DNA of 64,000 nt from the NCBI GenBank assembly GCA_021234155.1, contig JAJEKV010000053.1, positions 9,745,798 through 9,809,797 of the forward strand, written 5' to 3'. A program made the position numbers and the translations under genes. Shown here piece after piece: positions 1-11,092 of this stretch. This DNA is from Isoetes taiwanensis. Lineage: Eukaryota; Streptophyta; Lycopodiopsida; Isoetales; Isoetaceae. Each line of letters opens with the position of its first letter. The first letter of the stretch is position 1. The notes below the pieces were generated by a model. That model was given only the letters and a program-made list of their open reading frames with translations, was not told the origin of the DNA and did no database searches.

Positions 1-168
1 ATTTTTTGTTATCGAAAAGACAAAAAATCTCAGTACACAATCACTTGAAATAATCCTAAAAGTTTTCCACCACCGAAAAAAGAACTAGAAGCTATAACCT
101 GTTAGATCTTTAAATATACAAAAAATATGCCCCAAGATGTCAAAACCCTCTCTCCCTAATGCATTCCC
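1..168. repeat. Third copy (C) of part of the A/B duplicated segment
   Basis: This stretch matches 33134-33302 (segment A) and 49582-49742 (segment B) almost base for base. The match stops at about 168, where A and B continue with a T-rich sequence and this copy switches to a C-run. The copy presumably begins outside the window. It shows that the A/B sequence is a dispersed or locally multiplied repeat rather than a simple pair. No coding content is visible. Confidence 0.85.
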
Positions 169-2159
169 CCTTGACAGGGTGCATTCCAAACATAGTTTTC
201 CCTCTACACATATCTGTATATCCTTAATGAACAAGTGCTTGAACTCCCATATGTATTAGTTTTTGATGAACCCAACTTTTCCTTCAAAAGAAAGAAAGAA
301 AGAAAGAAAGAGAACACAATAGCAACATATGTCTTGCGCAATAAATGGCCAAGGGAGGGAATTTCACATGAAAGAAAGACAACAAAGGGCTCATAAGGAT
401 GTGGCGCTGCTTGATCCAAGTTTAGGTATTGTAGTTGCCGAAGTTTTATTTTCTTATGGAGTCAACTGCTCAATGGGATTTAGAAATTGATCAAAGATTT
501 AACTTGCATCCTTCATGGGAGGACAATTGATAGATGCACATACAACACCACCATTGGCATAACATTCTGAGACCTATTTGTAATTCAATCAGCACACCAC
601 TAGCTTAATGCCATTGAGATAGAAGGATTAATCAACATTAATATCGCATTTGAATGTAAAAATAAAAGAAAAAAGAAATTTGGCTAGTGCCACAAATTTA
701 CAAGTAAAATATCAAAGAATTACGAGCAAGAAACATACAACAAAGGATGAAAAACTATAATGCCACAAAGGGCGCAAGAGAACAAGACACTAGAACGCAA
801 AAAGGCTCATAATTGAGTTGAACCAAATGGACTTGCTAATTATACGAGCATATAATATGTATACCATCGTCATTGACATTAATGACATTACGCTTTTGCA
901 CACGCGTGACGACCATATGCATATTATGTGCTCATATATTCGTCATAGCAAGATGTTTTTTCGGAGTTTTCTATGCTGACTAAGTAATTCCATAATTGAT
1001 AACTCAACAAAGGATTAATTTGATATTTGAATAGTGTTAGCATATAAGAGAATACATTTGAATAGTGTAAGCCCACGTGCCATCACAAGGTCCTACTATT
1101 TTATATGTAATTGGATGTTGCTATTGACCATAGAGAGACTTATGTGGAATAAAGTGTGGAAAGATGTTAGAAGTTGTATATGTCTCATTAAGGCGGTATT
1201 CTTAAAGAATGAGGAGTGGTTTGCAAAGAATGGGTATTGGTAGGCAAGAACATAATGGCAACAACTGTCTAGCCTCATGGATGACATCACAAAAAGCAAA
1301 CTAAACTACCAACTTCAAAAGGAAGAAGGGGAGAAGGGGGCCTCGAGAAGGGATGGTTTCAGATGAGAGAATGACAGCATGGAGTCATCGATAAGTGGAG
1401 ACTGGGGCATAGCTACTTTCGCTAGAAACTTCCCACAAGAATTTAGTCGTTGATTTGCAAGGATTATATGTAGTTTGGTCTACATGGTTTTGATATAGAA
1501 GGATGTGAAGTTAAGTAATGCTAAGTATTGCATGTAGTTGGTCAAGGTCTGTCGCTAAGGTTGTGAGAATAAAATAGATATGTAGTAATTTTTACGTCAT
1601 ACCACATGGCAGAATCTCGGAGGGACCGATCGATCACATATATTTCGTCCCTCAGCCGGTGCTTCTGCAAACGCCATTTCCGCCTCCTGTCTTCCTCGTT
1701 ACGAAACTACAATACAATGTGAATAAAGTGTGGCGAAATAAAACCAAACATGATGACGTGGGCTCACGTGGCGCTATAGCGAAAACTTACGTGCAACATT
1801 TTGCGTTTTGGCCCTTTTTACTCCGGCTGCCCTTGCCTCCTCGTTTGAGGGACCTTTCAGATATAACGCAATACGCGCTGCCGTTTGCTCTTCTGGATCC
1901 GACACACCATTCTAACACGCATGCTCTAATTTTTCCATGGCAAACAAACTAGGGCTTGCGCGCCTCAAGCGATTCTATACTACAGGCAAGTTTAGTTTGA
2001 TTATTATGTGAATCTCGCAAGTTCTGGTTCCATCTTGAGTTTTTCAGTTTTTAGTGAAACCGGCAGGTTTTAGTTCCATATTTGATAGCCCCATATCAGA
2101 GGATTTACTACCCACACAGTTGTTCTTTCTTGCTCTGCATTCCTTGGAAGTGGAATGAC
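169..2159. other. No gene seen; GAAA microsatellite and pseudokinase upstream region
   Basis: Only short chance ORFs occur here. A GAAA microsatellite lies at about 287-312. The last 500 bases are more GC-rich and directly precede the pseudokinase gene, so its promoter and leader are probably here. I cannot name a TATA box with confidence. Confidence 0.5.
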
Positions 2160-3512
2160 ATGATACACAAAGAAATTCTTTGCCTGACCACGGCATTAGC
2201 TTGGATGTTGGGCGTGAAGTTGCTGAAGAAAATGTGCATACCCAAGTTAAAGAGAGCAAAAGTTATGAGCCTGAAAAGCCGGCCGCGGTCAAGTTTGCGA
2301 GGCAGCAGTTTAAGTTCAGAAGTAACTAAAAATGCCTTCACACAGACCTCGAAAGAGACACACACACGGTCTTCCGATTCAAAAGATTCTAAGGTTTCAT
2401 CAAGCAGTGGATCATCTTCTGTAGCAGGTCTGCGAGATCTGGTATCTGATGGTCCACAAATCTTTAAGTATCATGAGATTTTGAAGGCCACAGATAACTT
2501 GAGTCAATCAAAGAAGCTTGGCTCTGCATTATATTGGGGCAATATTAAAGGAATGAAAGTTGCTATAGCACAAAGAAGAGCTGGCTTTCTTGGGGATTTC
2601 AAAGAGGAGTTCAAGAATATTTCAACCGTTCATCATACAAGTCTAGTAGATATAGTTGGCGTGTGTTTTCGAGAAAGTGAACATCTTTATGTCTGTTATG
2701 AATATGTGGAAGGGGCAAATCTTAGAGAAGCTCTTAGAAATAAAGTTGGCTTTTCTGTTCTTTCTTCCTGGACATCTAGAGTGCAGATTGCTCTTGATAT
2801 AGCACAGGGTCTTGAGTACTTGCACGATTTTACCCATCAAGGTTACGTTCACAAAAACATCAAGAGCAAAACTATCCGGGTAACTAATGATTTGAGAGCA
2901 AAAATTACTGGATTTGGAATTGCACAGCTTAGTGGAGATCTGCAATCATCTATGGTATCAGAGAATTTTCAAAGTGAAGAATTCAGTTCCTCACAAAATC
3001 TGGATAGTGGAGAAATATCTGATTTAAGCAGTAATGCGAGCAGTATTAGGAAATTGCTGCGGTCTAACAGCACTAGGATTACAGGTACTCCTGGATACAT
3101 GGCTCCAGAGTATTTGTCAAGGGGGGCTGTGACAACTAAAGCTGATGTTTATGCCTATGGCGTTGTGCTCTTGGAGCTCTTAACAGGGCAGGAACCAATC
3201 AGTGTTCAGTTTGATAAGAATGGGAAATATGTCAAAAGATCTCTTCCAGAGATAGTTAGAACGATCCTAGAAAGTGGACAAGGAGAACTCAGGTTATGGA
3301 TGGATAAAATTTTGAAGGATTCGTATCCTGTCAAAGTTGCTTATGAAATCGCACGTCTTGCTAAACAATGTGTGGAAGATGACCCTGATCAACGCCCCCA
3401 TATGAGGGCCGTTGCTTACAAACTTTCTAATTACTTGGAACTGTCAGAGAAATGGGAGAAAGAACTTGCTCGAACTCGCCAGTATCAGAGCGCAACGATG
3501 GAGGCTAGATGA
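2160..3512 (+). CDS. LYK4/5-like receptor pseudokinase lacking an ectodomain
   Basis: A 450-residue protein from the first in-frame ATG; the same frame is open back to 2082 but without an ATG. Residues 1-25 include a short hydrophobic stretch, about 30-95 are Ser/Lys-rich, and a kinase fold starts at FKYHEI (about 102). The layout (VHKNIKS, TGFGIAQ, GTPGYMAPEY, a C-terminal RPHMR motif) matches LysM-receptor kinases of the LYK4/LYK5 type. All three catalytic signatures are altered: VAIK reads VAIA (134-137), HRD reads HKN (231-233), DFG reads GFG (251-253). A scaffold or co-receptor role in chitin-oligomer signalling is therefore more likely than catalysis. Family members carry a signal peptide, LysM domains and a membrane segment; none is seen here. 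The upstream part may be lost or in an unseen exon. The frame is intact. Confidence 0.8.
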   Translation: MIHKEILCLTTALAWMLGVKLLKKMCIPKLKRAKVMSLKSRPRSSLRGSSLSSEVTKNAFTQTSKETHTRSSDSKDSKVSSSSGSSSVAGLRDLVSDGPQIFKYHEILKATDNLSQSKKLGSALYWGNIKGMKVAIAQRRAGFLGDFKEEFKNISTVHHTSLVDIVGVCFRESEHLYVCYEYVEGANLREALRNKVGFSVLSSWTSRVQIALDIAQGLEYLHDFTHQGYVHKNIKSKTIRVTNDLRAKITGFGIAQLSGDLQSSMVSENFQSEEFSSSQNLDSGEISDLSSNASSIRKLLRSNSTRITGTPGYMAPEYLSRGAVTTKADVYAYGVVLLELLTGQEPISVQFDKNGKYVKRSLPEIVRTILESGQGELRLWMDKILKDSYPVKVAYEIARLAKQCVEDDPDQRPHMRAVAYKLSNYLELSEKWEKELARTRQYQSATMEAR

Positions 3513-6500
3513 TTATCACATAAGTGCCCTTTTCCTGTGAATATCAGGTAAAAAGAATTCAAGTTTTGATGCTTGGTTTTCAACAACAATGGAGCCAGTG
3601 TGGAGAAAGCCATTGTGATTGAGGATTTATGTAGATACATGATACCCTCCATGAGGGTTTATTGTACAGACTCATTCATAATACAGACCCATCTACTAGG
3701 GTATGCATTTTTACCACCAAACATTTCTGCATTGCTGAAGTATTCCGCCGAAGATTTTATGTATATGTCTGCTTCTTAAGTCAACCTACAATTATAGGAT
3801 TCAGGTCTAAGAAGTCAAATGGCATTTGGATATGCTGTTATGCCTTGAGACCTTTTTAAATACTGGTGTGAGGGGCCACTGCAGCTAAAAAAGAGGTAGG
3901 CATGGGAATAAAGGTGCGGAAGAAGCAATTTATAGCTGCTTACCCGCCTGCTACAAACAAACACAACATGCAAGTGATGACATAACATTTTTGTTGACGA
4001 ATCCCCATTCATTTATTGCACACCGCCTACTACCCTCTTATGTCATAAGAAATAAGTCGTCGTCCTCTTATGGACTTTGGGTTTTAGTGTGTACTTAGTC
4101 TTCACACAAATGATAACTAGGCAAGAAAAGGCATGGACTTTGGGTGACTTTGGGTTTTAGTGTGTACTTAGTCTTCACACAAATGATAACTAGGCAAGAA
4201 AATTTCAAAGTAGGCATGGACTTTGGGTCATGGTTACCTGTAACCGGAACGGCACCCCAAATACTGGAACCGAAACACTTCGGAATGCGAATGGGAACAT
4301 CCAACTTTAGGAAAAAGCTAATTAACCTATTGAACTAGTTTTCAAGTTTAAAATATCAAAGGGTGATGTATAATAATGGCCAAATGAAATTAAGACTCTA
4401 CCGGAACACTTCGGAATGGGAATGGGAACATCCAACTTTAGGAAAAAGCTAATTAACCTATTGAACTAGTTTTCAAGTTTAAAATATCAAAGGGTGATGT
4501 ATAATAATGGCCAAATGAAATTAAGACTCTACCGGAACACTTCGGAACGGAAACATCAAACTTTAGAAATAAGCTAATTAACCTATTGAACTAGTTTTCA
4601 AGTTTAAAATGTCAAAGGTTGATGTATAATAATGGCCAAATGAAATTAAGACTCTATCGTGTTGCATTCTCTTATAAATACACATCATCATATAGTTTAA
4701 GTTTTATGACAAATATATCTTCAAAATCAAGCTTTGGGTTTTAGTGCGTACTTGGTCTTCACATAAATAATAGATAGGCAAGAAAATTTTAAACTATTTA
4801 TTGCCCACCCCCTACTACCCTTTTATGTCATAAGAAATAAGTTGTCGTTTGTATGGACTTTTTAGTGTGTACTTAGTCTTTACACAAATATATATCGAAT
4901 TTTGTTATTTTGCATCTTTATGGGTTTTATTCTAGGTTTTCTTGGGAGCCATTGATTTGGGAATCTTTCGGGTATTGTGCCAGATCAAAGGCCACTAAGA
5001 TTTTCATCTGAAAATTTAAATAAATAAGTTTCAATGGTATGTGGTCTTAAAACTATTTTTATAATGTACATAATATTTTCACATCACCATGGCTCCAAAA
5101 CGCATGGATTTTTGCATCTGCTAGCAAACACAAGCAAGCCGGAAAAGAACCTTTCTGCTCTACTCTGCTTGGCCTGATTTGGACTTGCTCCAAGCATATT
5201 TATGACCTTAAACCCCTGCCCTTGCAGGTTAACCAAATCTAACCGTTGCCCACCGTCGGATGAACGAAGGGTTATATTGCATAATCACTAGAATGTGCTT
5301 TTTTAAGGAATATGTCAAAGATTATTGCTGATAATCTCACAGATATGCTTTTTGAGCGAATATTCCAGAGATTATCACTCTGTAATAGAAATCATTGCTC
5401 TCTTGCTTTGTTTTTCAGCTTCTAGCGGGCAGTTCAGCTTCCTTCCGCCATCAGATCATCATTGTTCTGCCCAGATCGGCCAGGAAGAGGAGCTAGTTGA
5501 TATGTTTTCATTTGCAGGACCATGCAATGCGTTCAAACAGGAAAATCCCTGCAGCCAGATAGATTTTCGGCAGAGCCATATGATTCAAGAAGCTCCAGCT
5601 GCAGATCCGAAAAGCATAAATTATGGGATCCTTCGGCAGATCGCAGCAGATGTAGGAATTCAAACGGTTGTTCTCAGGATTCATTGCTTCTGAAATGATT
5701 CAGAATCATTATCTAACCATGCAAACCTATCAAAAGGGGACCCGTTTTTTGGAAAATCCGAAGGTTCTTATTGGAAAAGGGCCACATTTGGAAGGAAGAT
5801 TTTGGCCGGATTGAAATGCCTATCCAGAAAAAAATTCTGCCCAACTCTGTTTCATGCATAGAAACTCTGATTCAAGGTAGCAGATCGCCCAACAAAGACC
5901 CTATAGCGGCCTCAGTCTTGCATATCAATTAATAGCAGAAACAAATTCGAAATACAAAAGCAACCAATTCGAAATACACCAACAACAAATTCGAAGCTCC
6001 AGAGGATCACTACACCAATTCTACACCCGGATCTGCTCCTTCTCGAACCCATGTATTGATTCTGCTGTTCAAGGCACCTGCAATCCACAAAGCATCTACG
6101 GGAAGAAAGCAGGAGGAATAGTCCATCCTGCCCTCTGCAACAAAGGATCCGCCCGACACTCCTGCCGGCATGCAAAGATAACACAGGGATCGTGTCTGCC
6201 TACGAAATGTTACCAAAAATTGGCTCATCCATTTCCAATTCGATACCATTACAAGAATAACCACAAACAATAGCCCTAATTAGAAGTGTGACTTTTTAAC
6301 TGCAATTAAGCTGCTCAAAATAGCAAAATATACGGTTTCACATACAATACGTGCCAGAAATCATAGCCCCAACAATGTCAGAAAAGCCCTCCCACAATAC
6401 GAAACGAAATATTGCAAGTTTATGTGTACTTAGTCTTCACACAAATAATAACTAGGCAAGAAAATTTAAAACTAAAGCGCATGGACTTTGGGTTTTAGTA

Positions 6501-6859
6501 TGTACTTGGTCTTCATACAAATAATAGATTAAGAGGAAATAATAATATATACAAGAAATTTATTGCGGCGGCCAAGGCCGCCGCGAACATTTCTCTTTAC
6601 CACCCCTTGTAACAAATATCTAGCATTATAACAGGGTTTTTTGTTGTGATTTTATACGCTTTTTGGCATGGTTTTCATATGATTTCATGGGCGTATTGCA
6701 TGAGGCATACTAATCAGTATATCTAGAGTGCACTCCCCATTTTATTCTCTAAATTTTATATCACCAATGATTTACCCCCTTTTTATTTTTATATTTATTT
6801 TTATTTTTATCACTTTTGGGCTGCGGTTTGTAGGTTTATTCTAGGGTTTGGCCGTCTGT
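3513..6859. other. Non-coding stretch with dispersed and tandem repeats
   Basis: No convincing gene. A sequence built around GGGTTTTAGTGTGTACTT and CTTCACACAAAT recurs at about 4080, 4150, 4735, 4860, 6425 and 6490, suggesting remnants of one repeat family. An ORF at 5325-5693 (122 codons) and minus-strand ORFs at 5912-6270 resemble nothing I recognise and are not called as genes. Confidence 0.5.
4270..4656. repeat. Three tandem copies of a 131-bp unit
   Basis: Units begin at about 4270, 4401 and 4532, each opening with a version of CCGGAACACTTCGGAA and closing with AATTAAGACTCTA. The third copy has a small deletion after its start. No coding content. Confidence 0.9.
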
Positions 6860-7346
6860 GAACAGAATGAGAATGAGAATGATTTTTTATCGTCCACTGA
6901 GGCCAATCGGCCTATGTGAACAGAGGAGGCCAGACTTAAGGAGGTAAGACCCACGGTTTTTTATAAGGATGACCACCTCATCCGCTGGGGCCGAGAGATT
7001 TGTATCTTTCTCTCTGCGAACAAGACGGTTGTAGATCTTGTAGTCTTATGCAGGAATTATCATGCTTTGTCTATTCTTTCAAATGCCTTAGGTCACTGCG
7101 TCTAATATCTAGGCTGAGAAAAATCATGTGGACAGAAGTATTGCCCGAGGATATAAGTTACAATGAGAAAGGATTTCCCGATCTGCATCTCCGTGGAATG
7201 ATTTGGCATGTTAGAAAGACGATTCAAGAATTAGGGTTTGATTATCCTGCTTACTATTTTCGCATTTGGATCGATCGTGCAAAATGCCCCCTTTTACAGA
7301 GATTGCAGCTCCAGAGTGCGCCCCACCCTTACCACTAGACCAAGCA
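6860..7346 (-). mobile_element. tRNA-derived SINE-like element with a LINE-type 3' tail
   Basis: Read on the minus strand, the element starts near 7346 with TGGTCTAGTGGTAAGGGTG, a good RNA polymerase III A box. A weaker B-box-like GATCGATCC follows about 75 bases on. The body of about 450 bp has no coding capacity. It ends in GTGGACGATAAAAAATCATT followed by repeats of ATTCTC. That 3' end is nearly the same as the end of the LINE fragment at 59105-59656, as expected for a SINE that borrows LINE machinery. Target-site duplications were not clear. Confidence 0.55.
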
Positions 7347-7410
7347 TTGGTCTCTTGAAAAAAAGGAAGTTCACACATAGTTAAGGGTGAGGGCCAAGTA
7401 ATCCATGGAT

Positions 7411-7520
7411 GGTCTAGGATGTTCTAGAATGTTCTAGATGGTTTAGAAGCTTCTAGAATGTCCTAGAATCTTCTAGAATGTCCTAGAATCTTCTAGAATC
7501 TTCTAGAATGTCTAAAAATA
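7411..7520. repeat. GAA-TTC pentamer tandem array resembling heat-shock elements
   Basis: Repeats of the type TAGAATGTTCTAGAATGTTC place inverted GAA and TTC blocks two bases apart, which matches the nGAAnnTTCnnGAAn consensus bound by heat-shock factors. The same motif is diluted through the larger tandem repeat that follows, so this may be incidental to the satellite. Confidence 0.6.
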
Positions 7521-7526
7521 GAAGTT

Positions 7527-8150
7527 TTTGAAACTTTGCAAATGCTCAAAATAGAATATTGTGGAATGTTCCAGGTGCTCATGGGTAAGCACCTCAGTCT
7601 AAAAATAGAAAGTTTCAGTCTAAAATAGAAAGTTTTTTAAAACTTTGCAAATGCTCAAAATAGAATGTTGTGGAATGCTCCAGATGCTCATGGGTAAGCA
7701 CCTCAGTCTAAAAATAGAAAGTTCCAGTCTAAGAATAGAAAGTCTTTTAAAACTTTGCAAATGCTCAAAATAGAATGTTATGGAATGTTGCAGATGTTGA
7801 TAGAATGTTGTGGAATGTTCCAGGTGCTCATGGGTAAGCACCTCAGTCTAAAAATAGAAAGTTTCAGTCTAAAAATAGAAAACTTTTTAAAACTTTGCAA
7901 ATGCTCAAAATAGAATGTTCTGGAATGTTCTAGATGCTCATGGCTAAGCACCTCAGGCTAAAAATAGAAAGTTTCAGTCTAAAAATAGCAAGTTTTTTGA
8001 AACTTTACAAATTCTCAAAATAGAATGTTATGGAATGTTGCAGATGCTCATGGGTAAACACCTCAATCCAAAATAGAAAGTTTTTTGAAACTTTGCAAAT
8101 GCTCAAAATAGAATATTCTGGAATGTTGCAGATGCTCAAGGGTAAGCACC
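7527..8150. repeat. Imperfect tandem repeat, about 110-bp unit, six copies
   Basis: A unit containing AAACTTTGCAAATGCTCAAA, then AATGTTCCAGGTGCTCATGG and TAAGCACCTCAGTCT, recurs with copies near 7532, 7641, 7752, 7891, 8002 and 8090. Periods vary between about 89 and 139 because of internal indels. Minor minisatellite; no gene. Confidence 0.85.
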
Positions 8151-8154
8151 TCAT

Positions 8155-8615
8155 TCAAGGGAGAAGGGAGAGAGAGAAGAGAGGGGGAGAAGGTAAAGAC
8201 AGAGAGAAGAGGAGAGAGAGGAAAGAGAGAGAGAGAAGAGAGAGAGAAAGAAGAGAGGGGGGAGAGAAGAGAGACAGAGGGAGAGGGGAGAGAAAGAAAA
8301 GAGAGAGAGACAAAGAGAGAGAAGAGAGAAAGAGAAGAGGGAGGAGAGAGAGAGAGAGGAGAGGGAGAGAGAGGGGAAAGAAGAGAGATGAGAGAGAGAG
8401 GAGAGAGAAGAAAGAAAGGGGAGAGGGAAGAGAGAGGAGAAAGAAAGGAGAGAGAAGAGAGAGGAGACGAGAGAGAGAGAAATAGAGAAGAGAGAGAAAG
8501 GTAGAGAGAGAAGGGAGAAATAGAGAGAGAGGAGAGAGATAGGAGAGAGAGGGGGAGAAATAGAGAGAGAGGAGAGAGAGAAGGAAAAAAGGGGAGAGAG
8601 AGAAGAGGGAAAGGC

Positions 8616-8679
<64 letters not shown>

Positions 8680-9225
8680 AAGAGAAGAGGGAGGGAGGGA
8701 GGGAGGAGGGAAGAGACATGGGGCAGAGAGAGAGAGAAAGGGGAAAGAACAGAGAGGAGAGAGGGAAGAGAGAGGAGAGAGAGGAGAGAGAAGAGGGAGA
8801 AAAAAGAGGGAGAGGGTAAAAGACAAAGAGAAGAGAAGAGAGAGGAGAGAGGGGAAAGAGAGAAGAGAGGAGAGAGAAAGAAGAGAGAGGAGAGAGAAGA
8901 GAGACAGAGGGAGAGGGGAGAGAGAGAAGAGAGAGAGACAAACCGAGGCGAGGCCTTGAGGCCGAGCCGAGGAATAGTCCCAGGGAGAAGAGAGAGAAGG
9001 GGAAGAGAGGAAGGAGGAAAGAGAGAGGAGAGCAGAGAGGGGACAGAAGAGAGAGAAGAGAGAGGGATGAGAGAGGGAGGAAGAGAGAGAGGAGAAAGAA
9101 GAGAGAGGAGAGAGAGGGGAAAGAAGAGAGATGAGAGAGAAGAGAGAAAGGGGAGAGGGAAGAGAGAGAGAAAGATAGGGAGAGGGGGAGAAATAAAGAG
9201 AGAGGAGAGAGAGAGAGATGCGGGG
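8155..9225. repeat. Purine (GA/GGA) low-complexity tract
   Basis: About 1.07 kb of almost pure A and G on the plus strand, including an uninterrupted (GA)n run near 8613-8675. One non-repetitive island lies near 8940-8985 (CAAACCGAGGCGAGGCCTTG). Long Ser/Leu-rich or Arg/Glu-rich ORFs across it are artefacts of composition. Such tracts can form triplex DNA. Confidence 0.95.
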
Positions 9226-9314
9226 GGGCAGTTGGTGATTTATTAGCGTTATGTGGATCATACCTCCGTAGCAAAGGTTCTATTACACCAGAACTGGGAC
9301 TAGGAATGACGAGG

Positions 9315-9530
9315 CTGTGGTATGCAAAGCCAGAACCGAAGTATGGAAGCCCATGCACTTTTAATGAAGCAGGGAATGGATGTGAGTTCTTATGGAACAG
9401 GGGCTCATGTAAAACTTCCTGGTCCTTCAATTCGAGAGCCAAATGTGTACTCTTTTGGCACTCCATATCAGTTGATCTTTGAAGACCTCAAACGTAAAGA
9501 CCCTCATTTGTATCCTGATGCAAAGTTCTG
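9315..9530 (+). pseudogene. SSU72: Ssu72-like CTD phosphatase N-terminal fragment
   Basis: The translation reads [11 protein letters not shown], then [26 protein letters not shown] and [10 protein letters not shown]. This is the conserved N-terminal third of Ssu72, the phosphatase acting on Ser5-P and Ser7-P of the RNA polymerase II C-terminal domain. The family's catalytic Cys lies in CSSNQNRS. Here a TGC codon is present just upstream (about 9318), but a small deletion puts it out of frame, so the CX5R loop is destroyed. Family similarity stops after about 70 residues and the remaining 120 or so are absent. It lies next to PPR debris, so both may have arrived with a mobile element. Confidence 0.8.
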
Positions 9531-9736
9531 TCTTATTCTGTTATTTCTTTTTCTAACGTTAATGGGATATGTAAGCAAGTTTGCATTGTGAATATATCAT
9601 CCTTTACAAAGGCTATTGGAGCATGTGGAAGTATTGTTGAGGCAAAATCTGCCTTTACTAAGGTCCTACAAGCCACAATTTACTAAGGGCCAATGTGGAC
9701 CTTGGACAGGCTGAGGCTGCAGTTGAACTTTATTAA

Positions 9737-10400
9737 CAATCAGATAGTGAGAACGACCAGCATAGTTATGTTTCTGCCCTAAAAGCATGCTCTTCAGCGT
9801 CATATCTTTCCCAGGGAAGACTTGTGCATAATCAGATCATTTGCAGTGCACACTCTCCTAATGTTTTTCTGACAAGTACTTTGGTGGATGTGTATGCAAT
9901 GCAAAGTTTTTGAAGAGTTGCATATTTTGATCAGATGCTGCAAGAAGGGTTGAGTCCAGATGAGATTACGTTCTCAAGCATCTTAAAAGCATGTGCCAGC
10001 ATTAGGGCCATTGAAAGAGGCAGGTACATTCATGAGTATGTGATGGGATCCAAGTTTCAAGCTGCTGTTTTTGTGGATAGCACATTGATGGACATGTATG
10101 CAAAATTTGGGAGATTAAATGAGGCTTTGGCAGTCTTTGACAATTTGGAAAATCGAGATGTGGTCACTTGTGATTAATGGACATGCTGAATACAACGACA
10201 TCCTTTCTCCCGTAGACTGTTTTGACAGCATGCAGAAGGCAGGGATAATGCCAGACACAGTAATATTTCTTGCCATTTTGAAAGCATTCAGCAGCACTGG
10301 GGCCATGGATAGAGCAAGGCATATTCATGAGCAAATTATCAAGAAGGGTTTCCAGTTTGATGCAGCTGCAAATTCCAAAACAGGTTTGGATATGCATGAC
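9737..10400 (+). pseudogene. PLS-type pentatricopeptide repeat gene fragment
   Basis: Three frames together give PPR repeats: an opening part with VSALKACSS and RLVHNQIICS, a middle part with GLSPDEITFSSILKACAS and DMYAKFGRLNEALAVFDNLE, then AGIMPDTVIFLAILKAFSS and HIHEQIIKKGFQFD. PPR-PLS proteins bind organelle RNA and often direct editing. A deletion near 9900 removes most of one repeat after VDVYAM, and a frameshift occurs near 10160. No start codon, transit peptide or C-terminal E/DYW domain is present. Clearly decayed. Confidence 0.85.
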
Positions 10401-10632
10401 AATGTGCAGTTTACAATAGTTTACATGATTCTTGTATTGCAATATTGAAATTACAGATAATGAATATAATGACTATATAAAATGTACTCAATAGTTGTTT
10501 GCAATGAAAATAATTTGTTTGTCTTGATGTTATTGTGCTTTTTATAATGCTAGATATTAGTAATTAATATTTAGGCCCATAAAGTTTACCTATATTTGCT
10601 TTAGTTAGGGCCCGAAGGGCCCAATTTTTTTT

Positions 10633-11092
10633 TTAACAATCAACACACAACTACCATTAACATTATTAACACAAACCATTGCATTTAACACATTTAAATT
10701 AAAATCCCCCTTAAACCCCCTTTGGTTTGGGTGCATATTCACACGGGGGGTTACTCCGGGCAACGAGAGCTGTCGGATGGGCATATTTGCCCTTTATTCC
10801 AAGATCTGGACCGTACATAGCGATCCTCGTTTGTGGGGTATGCATGTACAAGTTTTTGTATACTGTATATTAAGGTTTGCAAAATACTATAAGGTTTGAG
10901 AGAATGTACTTAATGGTGTTAATTTTGTACATGTATTGTAAATATATTTTTGGAGCTCTCGCTGCCCTACGTAACCCCCCGTGTGAATATGCACCCAAAC
11001 CAAAGGGGGTTTAAGGGGGATTTTAATTTAAATGTGTTAAATGCAATGGTTTGTGTTAATAATGTTAATGGTAGTTGTGTGTTGATTGTTAA
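10633..11092. mobile_element. 460-bp foldback element (inverted repeat, arms about 138 bp)
   Basis: The left arm (10633-10770) is the reverse complement of the right arm (10955-11092). The outer 121 bases match exactly; four mismatches fall next to the loop. A 184-bp unrelated spacer lies between. A transcript would form a long, near-perfect hairpin, as with miRNA- or siRNA-generating foldback MITEs. No target-site duplication was found. A separate palindrome GGGCCCGAAGGGCCC lies just outside, at about 10609. Confidence 0.85.

Noticed and set aside
5325-5693. 122-codon ORF as a gene
   Set aside because: No recognisable domain, no clear promoter, and it sits among repeat remnants.
7000-7338. 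112-codon plus-strand ORF
   Set aside because: It lies antisense across the SINE-like element and resembles no protein.
8063-9466. Long Ser/Leu-rich minus-strand ORF (467 codons) and an overlapping 368-codon ORF
   Set aside because: They are translations of the GA-rich tract; the composition alone keeps frames open. The non-repeat end overlaps the Ssu72 fragment on the other strand.
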